64,000 nt of DNA from Nitrogeniibacter sp050293885 (GTDB taxonomy: Bacteria > Pseudomonadota > Gammaproteobacteria > Burkholderiales > Rhodocyclaceae), in assembly GCA_050293885.1 (NCBI GenBank), contig JBNKNO010000004.1:57848-121847 (forward strand). The letters are read 5' to 3'. Each line of letters opens with the position of its first letter. Positions within the stretch are counted from its first letter, which is position 1. Both the position numbers and the translations under genes were made by a program. Below, one piece after another: positions 18,291-27,552 of the stretch. Under the pieces are notes generated by a model that saw only the letters and a list, made by a program, of their open reading frames with translations, was not told the DNA's origin and ran no database searches.

Positions 18291-19492
18291 GCGCCGCGCG
18301 CCAGGCGCACGCCGAAAAAGCCGTCGGTGTCGTGGTGCAGTGGGTCCAGGTGAAGCGCCGCTCGCGCATCGGCGGGCAGATCAATGCCCTGCTTGGCGAG
18401 CACGGGCGCCGCAGGCTCGATGTGAAAGTCGCCATGTTCGGCCAGGAAAGCATCCACCACGGCCTCGTTCTCTTCGGCCAGCGGGCTGCAGGTGGCATAC
18501 ACCAGCAGCCCACCGGGTTTCACCAACGTGGCCGCGGCGGCCAGGATGGAACGCTGCGCCGTGGCACGCGCGGTGACCTCCTCCGGCCCCTGGCGCCATT
18601 TGAGATCCGGCGCACGACGCAAGGTGCCCAGGCCCGAACAGGGCGCATCCACCAACACGCGATCCGCCTTGCCGGCCAACCGCCCCAGGCGCGCATCGTG
18701 TTCGTCACGAATGGCCATCGGATAGACGTTGCTCAAGCCCGCGCGACGGGCACGCAAAGACAACTCGGAGAGGCGGCCGGCGGACACGTCAAAGGCGTGG
18801 ATACGACCGCTGTTGCGCATCATCGCGCCCATCTGCAGCGCCTTGCCGCCGGCCCCCGCACAGAAGTCGACCACCAGTTCGCCACGGCGCGGGGCGAGCA
18901 GGAAACCGAGCAGCTGACTGCCTTCGTCCTGCACCTCCAGCGTGCCGTCGTTCATCATCGGATGACGTTGCAGGGCCGGCTTGCCACGTACGCGCAGCGC
19001 ATGGGGCGACCAGCGCCCGAACTCGGTCTCGATTCCGTCCTTGGCGAGCGCCGCCTGCACCGCGTCACGCTTCGCTTTGGTCACATTCACGCGCAGGTCG
19101 AGCGGCGCCGCGGTGTTGAAGGCCTCGGCCATGGCCGCGGCGTCGGCCGCCTCCTGCCAAGGCCACGCGGCCAGCAGCCAGGCGGGCATGTCGGTTGCCG
19201 TGCCGGCGTCGAGCGTGGCGGTATCGAGTCGTTGCCAGGCGTCGTCGAGCCACGCATCGACGAGCGCGTCCGCATCGCCGGCATCACTGGCGGCGGCCTG
19301 CACCCGGCTCAGGTGACGCAGACAGCCGAAAACGATGTCGGCCAGCCGGGCACGGTCACGTGCGCCGAGGCGACGCTCGCGTTTGACGTATTGCTGCACC
19401 ACCGTGTCGGCCGGCAGGTCGAAACGCATCACCTGCGCCAACAGCACGCCGGCATGCTCGCGCAGCGCGTTCGGAATCGCGTTGGGAATCAT
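18287..19492 (-). CDS. rsmB: RsmB-family rRNA/tRNA cytosine-C5 methyltransferase
   Basis: 401 aa from MIPNAIPNALREHAG; the longer open frame to 19804 overlaps the upstream gene and is not used. The SAM-binding motif is VVDFCAGAGGKALQMG. VDAPCSGLGTLRR and YATCSPLAEENEAVV hold the two catalytic cysteines of the NOL1/NOP2/Sun group. The N-terminal ~160 residues are NusB-like helices. RsmB makes m5C967 in 16S rRNA; assignment to RsmB rather than a paralogue is by general layout. It lies 5 bp downstream of the DUF3108 gene. Confidence 0.85.
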   Translation of the reverse strand: MIPNAIPNALREHAGVLLAQVMRFDLPADTVVQQYVKRERRLGARDRARLADIVFGCLRHLSRVQAAASDAGDADALVDAWLDDAWQRLDTATLDAGTATDMPAWLLAAWPWQEAADAAAMAEAFNTAAPLDLRVNVTKAKRDAVQAALAKDGIETEFGRWSPHALRVRGKPALQRHPMMNDGTLEVQDEGSQLLGFLLAPRRGELVVDFCAGAGGKALQMGAMMRNSGRIHAFDVSAGRLSELSLRARRAGLSNVYPMAIRDEHDARLGRLAGKADRVLVDAPCSGLGTLRRAPDLKWRQGPEEVTARATAQRSILAAAATLVKPGGLLVYATCSPLAEENEAVVDAFLAEHGDFHIEPAAPVLAKQGIDLPADARAALHLDPLHHDTDGFFGVRLARGA

Positions 19493-19497
19493 CTCGC

Positions 19498-20262
19498 TCA
19501 CGACGCCGGTTTCCCCGCGCCCAGTTCGATGCGCTCGGCCTGCTGGTCGAGCACCTCGCCCTTGCGATTGACCATGCGGATGCGCACCGGCAACAGATGT
19601 TGCCCGGTGGCCAGCCACAGATCGAGCAAAACACCCCCGTCTTCGGACTTCACCGACAGGTGGCGGGTATCGATTTCGCCCAGCGGCAACTTGAGCTTCT
19701 CGGCGCCCAGATCGCGAATCCGCGACACCGAGGCCGCTTTGTTGTTGACCACGGTCAGCGTGCGATCGATGCCCGCCAGCGGCATGCGCGCCAACTGGTG
19801 CCACAGACTGAGCACATCCTGATCGCCCGCGCGGATATCGGCTTCGCGCTTGCTGTCGCCGCGGTCGATGAAGACCCGCCCGGCGGACCAGTCGAAACGC
19901 GCCGACTGCAGCGACTTGCCCTTCTGGTCGGCGGTAAACTGCGCCGGCTTGAGCCCCGCCGGCGTCACCTTGCCTTCACTTTTCTGTTGCAGGCGAAAGG
20001 TCTTGAACAGCGCCGCCAGACCCGTCGTCTGCACCAGCGAGCTCATCTGATAGCGGTTCGCGTCGTGCGACCACTCATGCGTGGTGCGCCCCAGTTGCAA
20101 GCCACCATCGCCGTGATAGACGCGAAACACGATGCGACCACTGTGCGGCCAGGGCATCGCGTGCGTGCCCGCTGCCGTTGCGCCCAGCACCGATGCCGGC
20201 ATCACACACGCCAGCCACGCCGCCAGCATCAGGCCGACGCGAAGGCGAGACAAGCGCATCAT
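19498..20262 (-). CDS. DUF3108-like exported protein
   Basis: 254 aa with a signal peptide (residues 1-28, ending VLGATAAG) and the DUF3108 pattern: FRVYHGDGGLQLGRTTHEWSH near 46, the stretch with SSLVQTTGLAALFKTFRLQQ, and the late LWLATGQHLLPVRIRMVNRKGE. The function is unknown; related proteins are thought to be periplasmic. It overlaps the purN stop by 4 bp (ATGA), so purN, this gene and rsmB form one unit. Confidence 0.8.
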   Translation of the reverse strand: MMRLSRLRVGLMLAAWLACVMPASVLGATAAGTHAMPWPHSGRIVFRVYHGDGGLQLGRTTHEWSHDANRYQMSSLVQTTGLAALFKTFRLQQKSEGKVTPAGLKPAQFTADQKGKSLQSARFDWSAGRVFIDRGDSKREADIRAGDQDVLSLWHQLARMPLAGIDRTLTVVNNKAASVSRIRDLGAEKLKLPLGEIDTRHLSVKSEDGGVLLDLWLATGQHLLPVRIRMVNRKGEVLDQQAERIELGAGKPAS

Positions 20263-20900
20263 GCGGACTCCAGTAGCGGACTGACGACGCCGTTCGCCGC
20301 CGGTGCCGCGAGCACGATGGCGCGATTGCCCTCGATGCGCACCCGCTCCTCGACGATCCAGCGCACGGCTTGCGGAAATATCCGGTGCTCCTGCACCAAC
20401 ACCCGTTCTGCCAGTTCTTCCTCGGTATCGTCGGGAAGCACCGGCACCGCCGCCTGAATGACGATCGGGCCGCTATCGAGCTCCGCGGTCACGAAATGCA
20501 CCGTGGTGCCATGCAGGCGCACGCCGGTTTCAAGGGCTCGGCGATGCGTATGCAGCCCGGGAAACGCCGGCAACAAAGAGGGATGAATATTGATCATGCG
20601 CCCCTCATAGCGACGCACGAAGCCTTCGGTCAGCACCCGCATGAAACCGGCCATCACCACCACGTCGGGGTCGTGCCGGTCGATGGCCTGCGCCAGCGCG
20701 GCATCGAAACTGTCGCGATCGGCAAAGCCGGTGTGATCGACCACCTCGGTGGCAATGCCGTGCTCGGCGGCGAACGTCAGCCCGCCGGCCTGCGGCCGGT
20801 TGCTGATCACGGCGGCGATGCGGGCACCCGGAATGCGGGCGCGCACGATGGCTTCCATGTTGCTGCCGCGGCCGGAAATGAGGATCACAATCGACTTCAT
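20259..20900 (-). CDS. purN: Phosphoribosylglycinamide formyltransferase PurN
   Basis: 213 aa from MKSIVILISGRGSNMEAIV. It has the active-site stretch NIHPSLLPAFPGLHTH (catalytic Asn and His) and the conserved Asp in AELDSGPIV. It transfers the formyl group from 10-formyl-THF to GAR in purine synthesis. It is the expected length (about 210 aa). A longer in-frame extension to 21020 is rejected because it is Arg/Pro-rich and overlaps the upstream gene. Confidence 0.95.
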   Translation of the reverse strand: MKSIVILISGRGSNMEAIVRARIPGARIAAVISNRPQAGGLTFAAEHGIATEVVDHTGFADRDSFDAALAQAIDRHDPDVVVMAGFMRVLTEGFVRRYEGRMINIHPSLLPAFPGLHTHRRALETGVRLHGTTVHFVTAELDSGPIVIQAAVPVLPDDTEEELAERVLVQEHRIFPQAVRWIVEERVRIEGNRAIVLAAPAANGVVSPLLESA

Positions 20901-20928
20901 GCTGGGACTCGGAGCGAGGACGAACCTC

Positions 20929-21627
20929 TTACAAAGGTAGAAAAACGGCGGTGGCCGCGTTCTGGATGACACGCGTGATGGTGCGCCCTTCACGCTCGGC
21001 CAATATCTCGGCAAGCACATCGAGCTGTCCGATCATGCGACCGAACTCGCGCTCGAAGCTCAAATTCGGCACCGGGCCGGCCTCGTTGGACAGCAACAGC
21101 AACTCGCCGTTGCCATTGCGCGCATGGGCCAGTTTCCAGGCCGCCACCTCGAAATTGCGAGCCGCATTGTACAGCCGTTGCGGATCCAGGTCGTCGAGCA
21201 GATAGAAGCCCGATCGATCGCCGATGGCCTTTTGTACCATGCCGGCCAAGCCGACCATGAAGGCCTGCACCCGGTCGCCCGGGTAGTCGGGGTTGAGTGC
21301 AATCTGCACCGCCTCGGCACCGCGCCGGTAGTTGAGCGCCTCGAGCCGCCAGCGGTGATCACGATCGAAAAGGTCCGCGACCGCCGCCTCGGCACTGGCC
21401 AAGCCACGCTGGCGCCATTGCGCCGGATTGCGCAGGTAGAGCTTGAGCGCCAAGCGGTGCAGGGAATTGAAGATCGCGCGGTGATGGATCTCGGCCACCC
21501 GGTCGATATCCGTTTTCATCAGACCATCGACCGAAAACCCGGCTTCCTTGCCCGATGCCGGCCCACTTCCCGGCGACGCACAGGCCGCCAACAGCAGCGC
21601 GAGCAGCAGCGCCGCCGATCGTATCAA
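20929..21627 (-). CDS. Lipoprotein of unknown function
   Basis: 232 aa. The lipobox LLAACAS gives a lipidated Cys near residue 16. The remainder is helical (TDIDRVAEIHHRAIFNSLHRLA, QAFMVGLAGMVQKAIGD, LYNAARNFEVAAWKLAHARN). I do not recognise a named domain. The start overlaps the stop of the DedA gene (ATGA) and it precedes purN by 28 bp, so it belongs to that run of minus-strand genes. Confidence 0.75.
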   Translation of the reverse strand: MIRSAALLLALLLAACASPGSGPASGKEAGFSVDGLMKTDIDRVAEIHHRAIFNSLHRLALKLYLRNPAQWRQRGLASAEAAVADLFDRDHRWRLEALNYRRGAEAVQIALNPDYPGDRVQAFMVGLAGMVQKAIGDRSGFYLLDDLDPQRLYNAARNFEVAAWKLAHARNGNGELLLLSNEAGPVPNLSFEREFGRMIGQLDVLAEILAEREGRTITRVIQNAATAVFLPL

Positions 21628-22268
21628 GCGACCGCACCGCGCCGATGGCGCACCCAGCCGATGAACAAGGGCAGCAACGAGAGCGCGATGATGCCGAGAA
21701 TCACCACGCTGAGGTTGTTCTTGACCAGCGGAATATTGCCGAACAGGTAGCCGCCCAGCGTGATCGACAGGATCCAGATCGCGCCGCCCGCGATGTCCAG
21801 CGGCAAAAAGCGGCGGTAGGTCATGCTCGCCACACCGGCCACGAACGGCGCGAAGGTGCGCACGATGGGCAAAAAGCGGGCAATGATGATTGTCTTGCCA
21901 CCGTGGCGCTCAAAGAACGCGTGCGTCTTGTCGAAGGCCGCGCGATTGAAGAACCGCGACTGCTCCCAGCGGAACACGCGGGGGCCGATGTGGTGCCCGA
22001 TCCAGTAATTGACGTTGTCGCCCAGCACCGCGGCAGAAAACAGCAGCGCACACAGAATGCCGATATCCAGGCCGCCGGCGGCGGCCGCAGCGCCCGCCAC
22101 GAAGAGCAGCGAATCACCCGGCAAGAAGGGAAACACGACCAAGCCGGTTTCACAGAAGATGATCGCGAACAGAATCGCGTACACCCAGGTGCCGTACTGC
22201 GCCAGTAACGCGGCGAGATGCTTGTCCAGATGCAGGACGATGTCGAGAAAAGTGGTGATCAGTTCCAT
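21624..22268 (-). CDS. DedA-family membrane protein
   Basis: 214 aa from MELITTFLDIVLHL. It has the DedA signature (FCETGLVVFPFLPGDSLLF and FIPIVRT-like RFLPIVRTFAPFVAGVASM) and about five membrane segments. DedA proteins are now linked to undecaprenyl-phosphate or phospholipid flipping and keep membrane energisation. This is the SNARE-associated/VTT fold. The start at 22268 is preferred over 22301 because it matches the usual N-terminus. Confidence 0.9.
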   Translation of the reverse strand: MELITTFLDIVLHLDKHLAALLAQYGTWVYAILFAIIFCETGLVVFPFLPGDSLLFVAGAAAAAGGLDIGILCALLFSAAVLGDNVNYWIGHHIGPRVFRWEQSRFFNRAAFDKTHAFFERHGGKTIIIARFLPIVRTFAPFVAGVASMTYRRFLPLDIAGGAIWILSITLGGYLFGNIPLVKNNLSVVILGIIALSLLPLFIGWVRHRRGAVA

Positions 22269-22384
22269 GCGGCGGCGCAAAAAATGGTGTGCCGGCATCA
22301 TACCGAAGTCCGTGTGTCACCGCCTGTGCAATGCGGCCGCTTCGAGCGGACGCGACGGACCACCCGCCGTGCTTTCCCGGTGCG

Positions 22385-22624
22385 TCAGTGATTCACCGCA
22401 CGCGCCACCGTCGGCGCCCGATGCTGCGCATTGGACAGCGGCAACGACGCCACCGAGCCGGCGCGCTCGGCAGCCGCACCTTCACCCATGCGCGCCCACA
22501 GCGACTTCAGATATTTGAGCTCCCGCGTCTGTCGCGCCAGCGCTTCGCCGCGCAGGCGCCATGCGCTCCAGAATCCCACTGCGGCCGCCGCCAACATCCA
22601 GCACGTGAATTCCAGCCAGATCAT
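22385..22624 (-). CDS. Small membrane protein of unknown function
   Basis: 79 aa with one N-terminal membrane segment (LEFTCWMLAAAAVGFWSAW) and a charged helix (RGEALARQTRELKYLKSLWARMG), then a loose tail. Its ATG overlaps the stop of the OmpA-like gene (ATGA), so it is likely translated with it. I do not recognise a family. Confidence 0.6.
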   Translation of the reverse strand: MIWLEFTCWMLAAAAVGFWSAWRLRGEALARQTRELKYLKSLWARMGEGAAAERAGSVASLPLSNAQHRAPTVARAVNH

Positions 22625-23235
22625 TGCTCACCTCCCTTGCTCAACACCAGATCGACACGTCGATTACGCGCCCGCCCAGCCTCGCTTGCCTCCGAATCCA
22701 CCGGCAGATGTGCGCCCCAAGCCTCCACTACGATGCGCGACGGCGCCACCCCACTGGCAACCAGCGCCTCGCTCACCATCCGCGCACGCTCAAGACTCAC
22801 CCGCTCCCTGCGCGCCGGCGTGCCCACACGGTCCGAATGGCCGCGCACATGGATTCGGTCATCGCTGCCCGCGAGTCGCTCGGCCAGTTCCGCCACCCAC
22901 GCCCGGTCGTCCGGGCTCAGGCGCACGGCGCGGCTATCGAACAGCAAGGGATGCATCGACAACATCGCGTCGATCGTCGCCTGACGGCTTTCAATGGAAC
23001 CGCGGCTCACCTCGGCCACCGCGGCAATGGGCTCGACCGGCGCGGGCGCAAGCCTGTCGGCCCGCTCGATTGCCGACACCGGCATCGTTGCCTCGCCGGG
23101 TGCCGACTGCCACTGCTGCATGCGCAGGCCGCCCAGCACCAGCAACATCGTCAGCGCCGCGATGCCCGGCGCAAGCGCGCGCCAACCGGCGCGCGGTGCT
23201 CGGCGTACCGAACGAAACTCGGGATTGAGAATCAT
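22621..23235 (-). CDS. OmpA-family peptidoglycan-binding protein
   Basis: 204 aa from MILNPEFRSVRRAP with AGGAAGG upstream. One N-terminal membrane helix (GIAALTMLLVLGGLRM) precedes a linker and an OmpA-C domain at about 100-200 with VRGHSDRVGTPARRERVSLE and ARNRRVDLVL. It is probably inner-membrane anchored with the domain in the periplasm, tethering to the wall. It is divergent from mutL, with 206 bp between them. Confidence 0.85.
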   Translation of the reverse strand: MILNPEFRSVRRAPRAGWRALAPGIAALTMLLVLGGLRMQQWQSAPGEATMPVSAIERADRLAPAPVEPIAAVAEVSRGSIESRQATIDAMLSMHPLLFDSRAVRLSPDDRAWVAELAERLAGSDDRIHVRGHSDRVGTPARRERVSLERARMVSEALVASGVAPSRIVVEAWGAHLPVDSEASEAGRARNRRVDLVLSKGGEQ

Positions 23236-23441
23236 CGTCACCTTCCTGACCTGTCGGGCGCGCACGGGGCGCGGCGCCCGCTTAGTGATTTTTTTCACAT
23301 CTTGCACCCAAATCGGGACGCTCAGCGCATGCGTCACAAAGCGTCACTTTTTGACGACACCGCGCTCAATCGCCGGCCGGCCGACACCGTCGTGAGCGGC
23401 TCCGTATAATCCCGAAATTGCCTAGCCAAACGCGCCCCCAC

Positions 23442-25235
23442 ATGCCCAGCATCCACCGCCTGTCCGACCCGCTCATCAACCAGATCGCCGCCGGCGAAGT
23501 CGTCGAACGGCCGGCCTCGGTGCTCAAGGAAGTGCTCGAGAACGCGGTCGACGCCGGCGCTCAGGTCATCGAAGTGGCGCTCGACGCCGGCGGCGTGAAA
23601 CGCATCCGCATCAGCGACGACGGCTGCGGCATCGACAAGGACGATCTCGCGCTGGCACTCGAACGCCACGCCACCAGCAAGATCGCCTCGCTCGACGATC
23701 TCGAAGCGGTCGGCACCATGGGCTTTCGCGGCGAAGCGCTGGCCGCCATCTCGTCGGTGGCGCGCACCACCATCACCAGCCGCGCGCGCGACGCCAGCCA
23801 CGCCTGGCGGGTGGACGGCCCCGGCAAGGCGCCGGTGCCCGCCGCACTCAACCAAGGCACGGTGGTGGATGTGCAGGAGCTCTACTACAACACCCCGGCA
23901 CGGCGAAAATTCCTCAAGACCGAAGGCACCGAGTTCGCCCATTGCGACGACGCCTTCCGCCGCGTGGCGCTCGCGCGGCCCGACATCGCCATGCAGTTGT
24001 CGCACAACGGCCGCGTCAGCCAGCGCCTGGCGGCCGGCGACATGAGCCGCCGCACCGGCGCGCTGCTGGGCGACGACTTTCTCGCCCAGGCGCGCACGGT
24101 CGAGGCCGCCGCCGGGCCGTTGCGGCTCACCGGCTTCGCCTCCCTGCCCGCCTACTCGCGCGCCAGCCGCGATGCGCAGTACTTCTTTGTGAATGGCCGC
24201 TTCGTGCGCGACAAGCTCATCACCCACGCCATTCGCGAAGCCTATCGCGACATCCTGCACGGCAGCCGCCATCCGGCCTACGTGCTGTTCCTCGACATCG
24301 ACCCGCACACCGTGGATGTGAATGTGCATCCGGCCAAGATCGAAGTGCGTTTCCGCGAAAGCCGCGCGGTGCATCAATTCGTCTATCACGCGCTCGAACG
24401 CACGCTCGGGCAGTCCGGCGCCGGCGAGGCGAACGACGCCGGCGGCTTTGCCCCGGCCGAGCCGGCGCCCGCGCTGCGCCCGTTTCCCGCCTACCCGCAA
24501 TCGCCCGCACCGGTGCAGAACACGCTGGCAATGGAATCGGCCGCGCGCAGCTACTACGACTTTGCCGGCAGCGCCCGGCCGGCCACGCCCGCCGACCGAT
24601 CGGCCGAATCGGGCGCCAATGCCTACCCCATGCCGGCGCACGCCCCCGGCGACGCCCCGCCGCTGGGCTTTGCGCTGGCGCAACTGCATGGGGTGTATAT
24701 CCTCGCGCAGAACGCGCAGGGCCTGGTGCTGGTGGATATGCACGCCGCCCACGAGCGCATTCTCTACGAGCGCCTCAAGACCGTGCTCGACGGCCAGCCC
24801 TCGGTGCAGCGCCTGCTGATTCCCGCCGTGCTGTCGCTATCGACGCGCGAGATGGCCACTGCCGAAGCCTGCCAGCAGGTGCTCGCCGACATGGGTTTCG
24901 ACGTCTCGCCCGCCGGCCCGCAGAACCTCAGCGTGCGCAGCGTGCCCAACCTGCTGGCCTCGGCCGACGTACCGGAACTCGTCCGCGCCGTGTTGGCCGA
25001 TCTGGAGGACATGCCGGCCTCGGATGTGGTCACCGCCCGGCGCAACGAACTGCTCGCCACCATGGCCTGCCACGGCGCGGTGCGCGCCAACCGCACGCTC
25101 ACGGTGCCGGAAATGAACGCCCTGCTACGGCAGATGGAAGCCACCGAGCGCGCCGACCAGTGCAACCACGGCCGGCCGACCTGGACGCAGTTTTCGATGG
25201 CCGAGTTGGACCGCTTCTTCCTGCGCGGCCAGTAA
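23442..25235 (+). CDS. mutL: DNA mismatch repair protein MutL
   Basis: 597 aa. The N-terminal GHKL ATPase motifs are intact (ENAVDAGAQ, DDGCGID, GFRGEAL), with the transducer domain to about 330. A variable Pro/Ala linker (340-410) precedes the C-terminal dimerisation domain. This contains DMHAAHERILYE, close to the DQHAx2Ex4E endonuclease motif with Q to M, plus CNHGRP. By analogy with MutL of non-Dam organisms it may nick DNA itself. The ATG 23442 is preferred over the TTG 23418. Confidence 0.95.
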   Translation: MPSIHRLSDPLINQIAAGEVVERPASVLKEVLENAVDAGAQVIEVALDAGGVKRIRISDDGCGIDKDDLALALERHATSKIASLDDLEAVGTMGFRGEALAAISSVARTTITSRARDASHAWRVDGPGKAPVPAALNQGTVVDVQELYYNTPARRKFLKTEGTEFAHCDDAFRRVALARPDIAMQLSHNGRVSQRLAAGDMSRRTGALLGDDFLAQARTVEAAAGPLRLTGFASLPAYSRASRDAQYFFVNGRFVRDKLITHAIREAYRDILHGSRHPAYVLFLDIDPHTVDVNVHPAKIEVRFRESRAVHQFVYHALERTLGQSGAGEANDAGGFAPAEPAPALRPFPAYPQSPAPVQNTLAMESAARSYYDFAGSARPATPADRSAESGANAYPMPAHAPGDAPPLGFALAQLHGVYILAQNAQGLVLVDMHAAHERILYERLKTVLDGQPSVQRLLIPAVLSLSTREMATAEACQQVLADMGFDVSPAGPQNLSVRSVPNLLASADVPELVRAVLADLEDMPASDVVTARRNELLATMACHGAVRANRTLTVPEMNALLRQMEATERADQCNHGRPTWTQFSMAELDRFFLRGQ

Positions 25236-25341
25236 CCCAGGTTCTGACGAGGCGCACCAGCGCAGCCAGTCAAGCTACGACAAGGCAACGCGACAACGTC
25301 AGCGCCCTGTCAATCGGCGGTCTACGCCGACACACCCGACA

Positions 25342-26250
25342 TCACTGCGGCACCCGTCGCACCCGCCAGCCGAGCGCCACGAGCTGATCGGGAATATTCT
25401 GCTCGCCAATCAGATGCCCGCCGCCGACCGCGACGAACAACCGGCCAGACGCCCCAAGCAAGGCATGAATGCGCTGGGCCATCTCGCGGTTGCGCGCAAC
25501 GACCAACTCCGCCATGAGCGGCGCGGCCAACTGCGTATCCAGCCCTTCAGCCATCAAGGCCAACAAACCGGCGTCGTCACCCGCGCGCCACACAACCAGC
25601 ATGCGGCCGAAGTAGTCGCCGATACGCCCCTCGTTGATCATGTCGACTGTCTGCCGCAAGGCCGCCAATTGCGCCGCATCGCCCCCCGCCGACAACGCCA
25701 TCACCTGCCGCTCGGCCGTCTCCAGCGCCACAATGGGCTTGCCCGAGGCGCGCGCCCGCGCCTGCAACACCAGGTCGACACCCTCGTCCATCGAATAACC
25801 CGTCTGTTGTGCCGCCGTTGCCAGCATGAGGGTGGCCGCAAACCAAGGCCGCATGAAGTCAAATGTTTCGACCGGCATGCCCAGGCGTTTGGCCGCGTCG
25901 TTCAGGTCGCGCACGAGCTCGGCCGGCAAACGCGACCACAGTCGCTGCCCATCCGGCAACAACCCCGCCGAAGCCACCGTCGCCACCACCGCCGGATCCG
26001 TGGTGTCGAGCTCCAGCGCCAGTCGCTCGTCCTGCTCGAACGCCTTGCGGACGGCGCTGGGCAAGGGATAGCACTCGGCGCTGCACAAGTGCACCGTACC
26101 GAAGAGATGCCCACGCACCTGCCCACGCGCGTCGCTCACCTCCCACAGCGCCGGCGCCGCAAACACGCCCGACATCCAGACAAGCAACACCCCCAGCCCA
26201 CACCCGCCGCGCCAGCACCTCGAAACGTTCGCACGAACGTCTGCCACCAT
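25342..26250 (-). CDS. TraB/GumN-family exported protein
   Basis: 302 aa from MVADVRANVSRCW (26289 and 26301 are alternatives). A signal peptide ends near VFAAPA. The conserved motifs are HLFGTVHLC, LALELDTTD, MDEGVDLVL and the C-terminal FVAVGGGHLIGEQ. These GxxH...GxxH motifs mark the TraB/GumN (Tiki-like) fold, some of whose members are metalloproteases. The target is unknown. It is divergent from miaA. Confidence 0.85.
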   Translation of the reverse strand: MVADVRANVSRCWRGGCGLGVLLVWMSGVFAAPALWEVSDARGQVRGHLFGTVHLCSAECYPLPSAVRKAFEQDERLALELDTTDPAVVATVASAGLLPDGQRLWSRLPAELVRDLNDAAKRLGMPVETFDFMRPWFAATLMLATAAQQTGYSMDEGVDLVLQARARASGKPIVALETAERQVMALSAGGDAAQLAALRQTVDMINEGRIGDYFGRMLVVWRAGDDAGLLALMAEGLDTQLAAPLMAELVVARNREMAQRIHALLGASGRLFVAVGGGHLIGEQNIPDQLVALGWRVRRVPQ

Positions 26251-26426
26251 GCCATCGCCCCCTTTTGTGGCCGAAATGGATATTTCCATTGTGTGCCGCA
26301 AATCCCTTCAAGACGGGGTTTGGCGCCAATATCAATCGCTCGATTCACCCAAAATAACAATCTGGCGAGTGCATGCGTGCCGGCACGCGGGCGACGTCGG
26401 CAGACGCCTCGCCCTACAATGCGCGC

Positions 26427-27395
26427 ATGTGTCCCTCTTCGCCCCCCGCCATCTTGCTCATGGGCCCCACGGCCACCGGCAAAACCGCCTGCGCCCTCGC
26501 GCTGGCCACCGCCTTGCCCATCGAAATCATCAGTGTCGATTCCGCCCTGGTGTTTCGCGACATGGACATCGGCACCGCCAAACCGAGCGCCGACGAGCAG
26601 GCCCGCTGCCCGCATCACCTCATCGACATCATCAGCCCGGAAGAGGCCTATTCGGCCGCCAGATTTCGCCACGACGCCCTGCAACAGATGGCCGACATCA
26701 CCGCCCGCGGCCGCGTGCCGGTGCTCGCCGGCGGCACCATGCTCTACTACAAGGCGCTGCGAGAAGGCCTCTCCGACTTGCCCCAGGCCGACGCCGCCCT
26801 GCGCGCCGAAATAGACGCCGCCGCGCAACGCCACGGCTGGCCCGCCCAACACGCCGAACTCGCCCGCCTCGACCCCGACGCCGCCGCCGCACTCAAACCC
26901 AACGACGCCCAGCGCATCCAGCGCGCGCTCGAAATCGTCCGCCTCACCGGCCGACCACTCGCCGAAAGCTACGCCCGCCGCGAAATGAGCGCCCCGCCCT
27001 ATCGCTTCATCGGCATCGCCCTCGACGCCGCCGACCGCAGCGTGCTCCACACCCGCATCGCCCAGCGCTTCGACGCCATGCTCGCCGCCGGCTTCATCGA
27101 CGAAGTGCACGCACTGCGGCGCCACTACACCCTGGACCTCAGCCTGCCCAGCATGCGCTGCGTCGGCTACCGTCAGGCCTGGGAACACCTCGACGGCCTC
27201 ACCGACACCCCCACCTTCCGCGACAAGAGCATCGCCGCCACGCGGCAACTGGCCAAACGGCAGATCACCTGGCAACGCAAGTTTCTCGACGCCTGGCCCG
27301 ACCTCACCCTCATCGACTGCCTGCAACCCGGCCTCGAAGCAACCGTCACCGCACACGCCCTGCGCCAGCTCGAATCCACCACCCCCCGCGCCTGA
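26427..27395 (+). CDS. miaA: tRNA dimethylallyltransferase MiaA
   Basis: 322 aa from MCPSSPPAILLMGPTATGKT (P-loop). SVDSALVFRDMDIGTAKP and HHLIDIISPEEAYSAARFR are the MiaA substrate motifs, and LSLPSMRCVGYRQAWEHLDG lies near 250. The enzyme isopentenylates A37 of tRNAs that read UNN codons. The length is normal. The in-frame extension to 26373 has no family support. Confidence 0.95.
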   Translation: MCPSSPPAILLMGPTATGKTACALALATALPIEIISVDSALVFRDMDIGTAKPSADEQARCPHHLIDIISPEEAYSAARFRHDALQQMADITARGRVPVLAGGTMLYYKALREGLSDLPQADAALRAEIDAAAQRHGWPAQHAELARLDPDAAAALKPNDAQRIQRALEIVRLTGRPLAESYARREMSAPPYRFIGIALDAADRSVLHTRIAQRFDAMLAAGFIDEVHALRRHYTLDLSLPSMRCVGYRQAWEHLDGLTDTPTFRDKSIAATRQLAKRQITWQRKFLDAWPDLTLIDCLQPGLEATVTAHALRQLESTTPRA

Positions 27396-27423
27396 CCGTA
27401 TCCCCCGCGCAGCAACGCCTGCC

Positions 27424-27552
27424 AAGTCGCGGCAGAGGCGCATCACCAAAGCCCAAGCCGCATACCTCAGATCACTTCTGATAATGGGAGCAAGAACCCT
27501 CCTGGCAGGCCTGGCCGACAAGCAGGACCGATTCAGTCGATGGGCACGCGCA
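27424..27552 (+). pseudogene. IS110-family transposase fragment (C-terminal piece A)
   Basis: Reading from AAG 27424 gives RRITKAQAAYLRSLLIMGAR followed by TLLAGLADKQDRFSRWARA. This corresponds to the late Transposase_20 region (typically RITKxGDxYLRxLLixGAR). It has no start codon and no 5' domain. Near 27545-27555 the homology passes into a different IS110 fragment in another frame, so it is a remnant. Confidence 0.65.

Noticed and set aside
18287..19804. Long rsmB form starting at 19804
   Set aside because: The first 104 residues are an Arg/Gly-rich shadow of the DUF3108 gene; the family starts at MIPNAIPN.
23334..24752. 472-codon minus-strand frame opposite mutL
   Set aside because: Antisense shadow; mutL motifs on the plus strand are intact.
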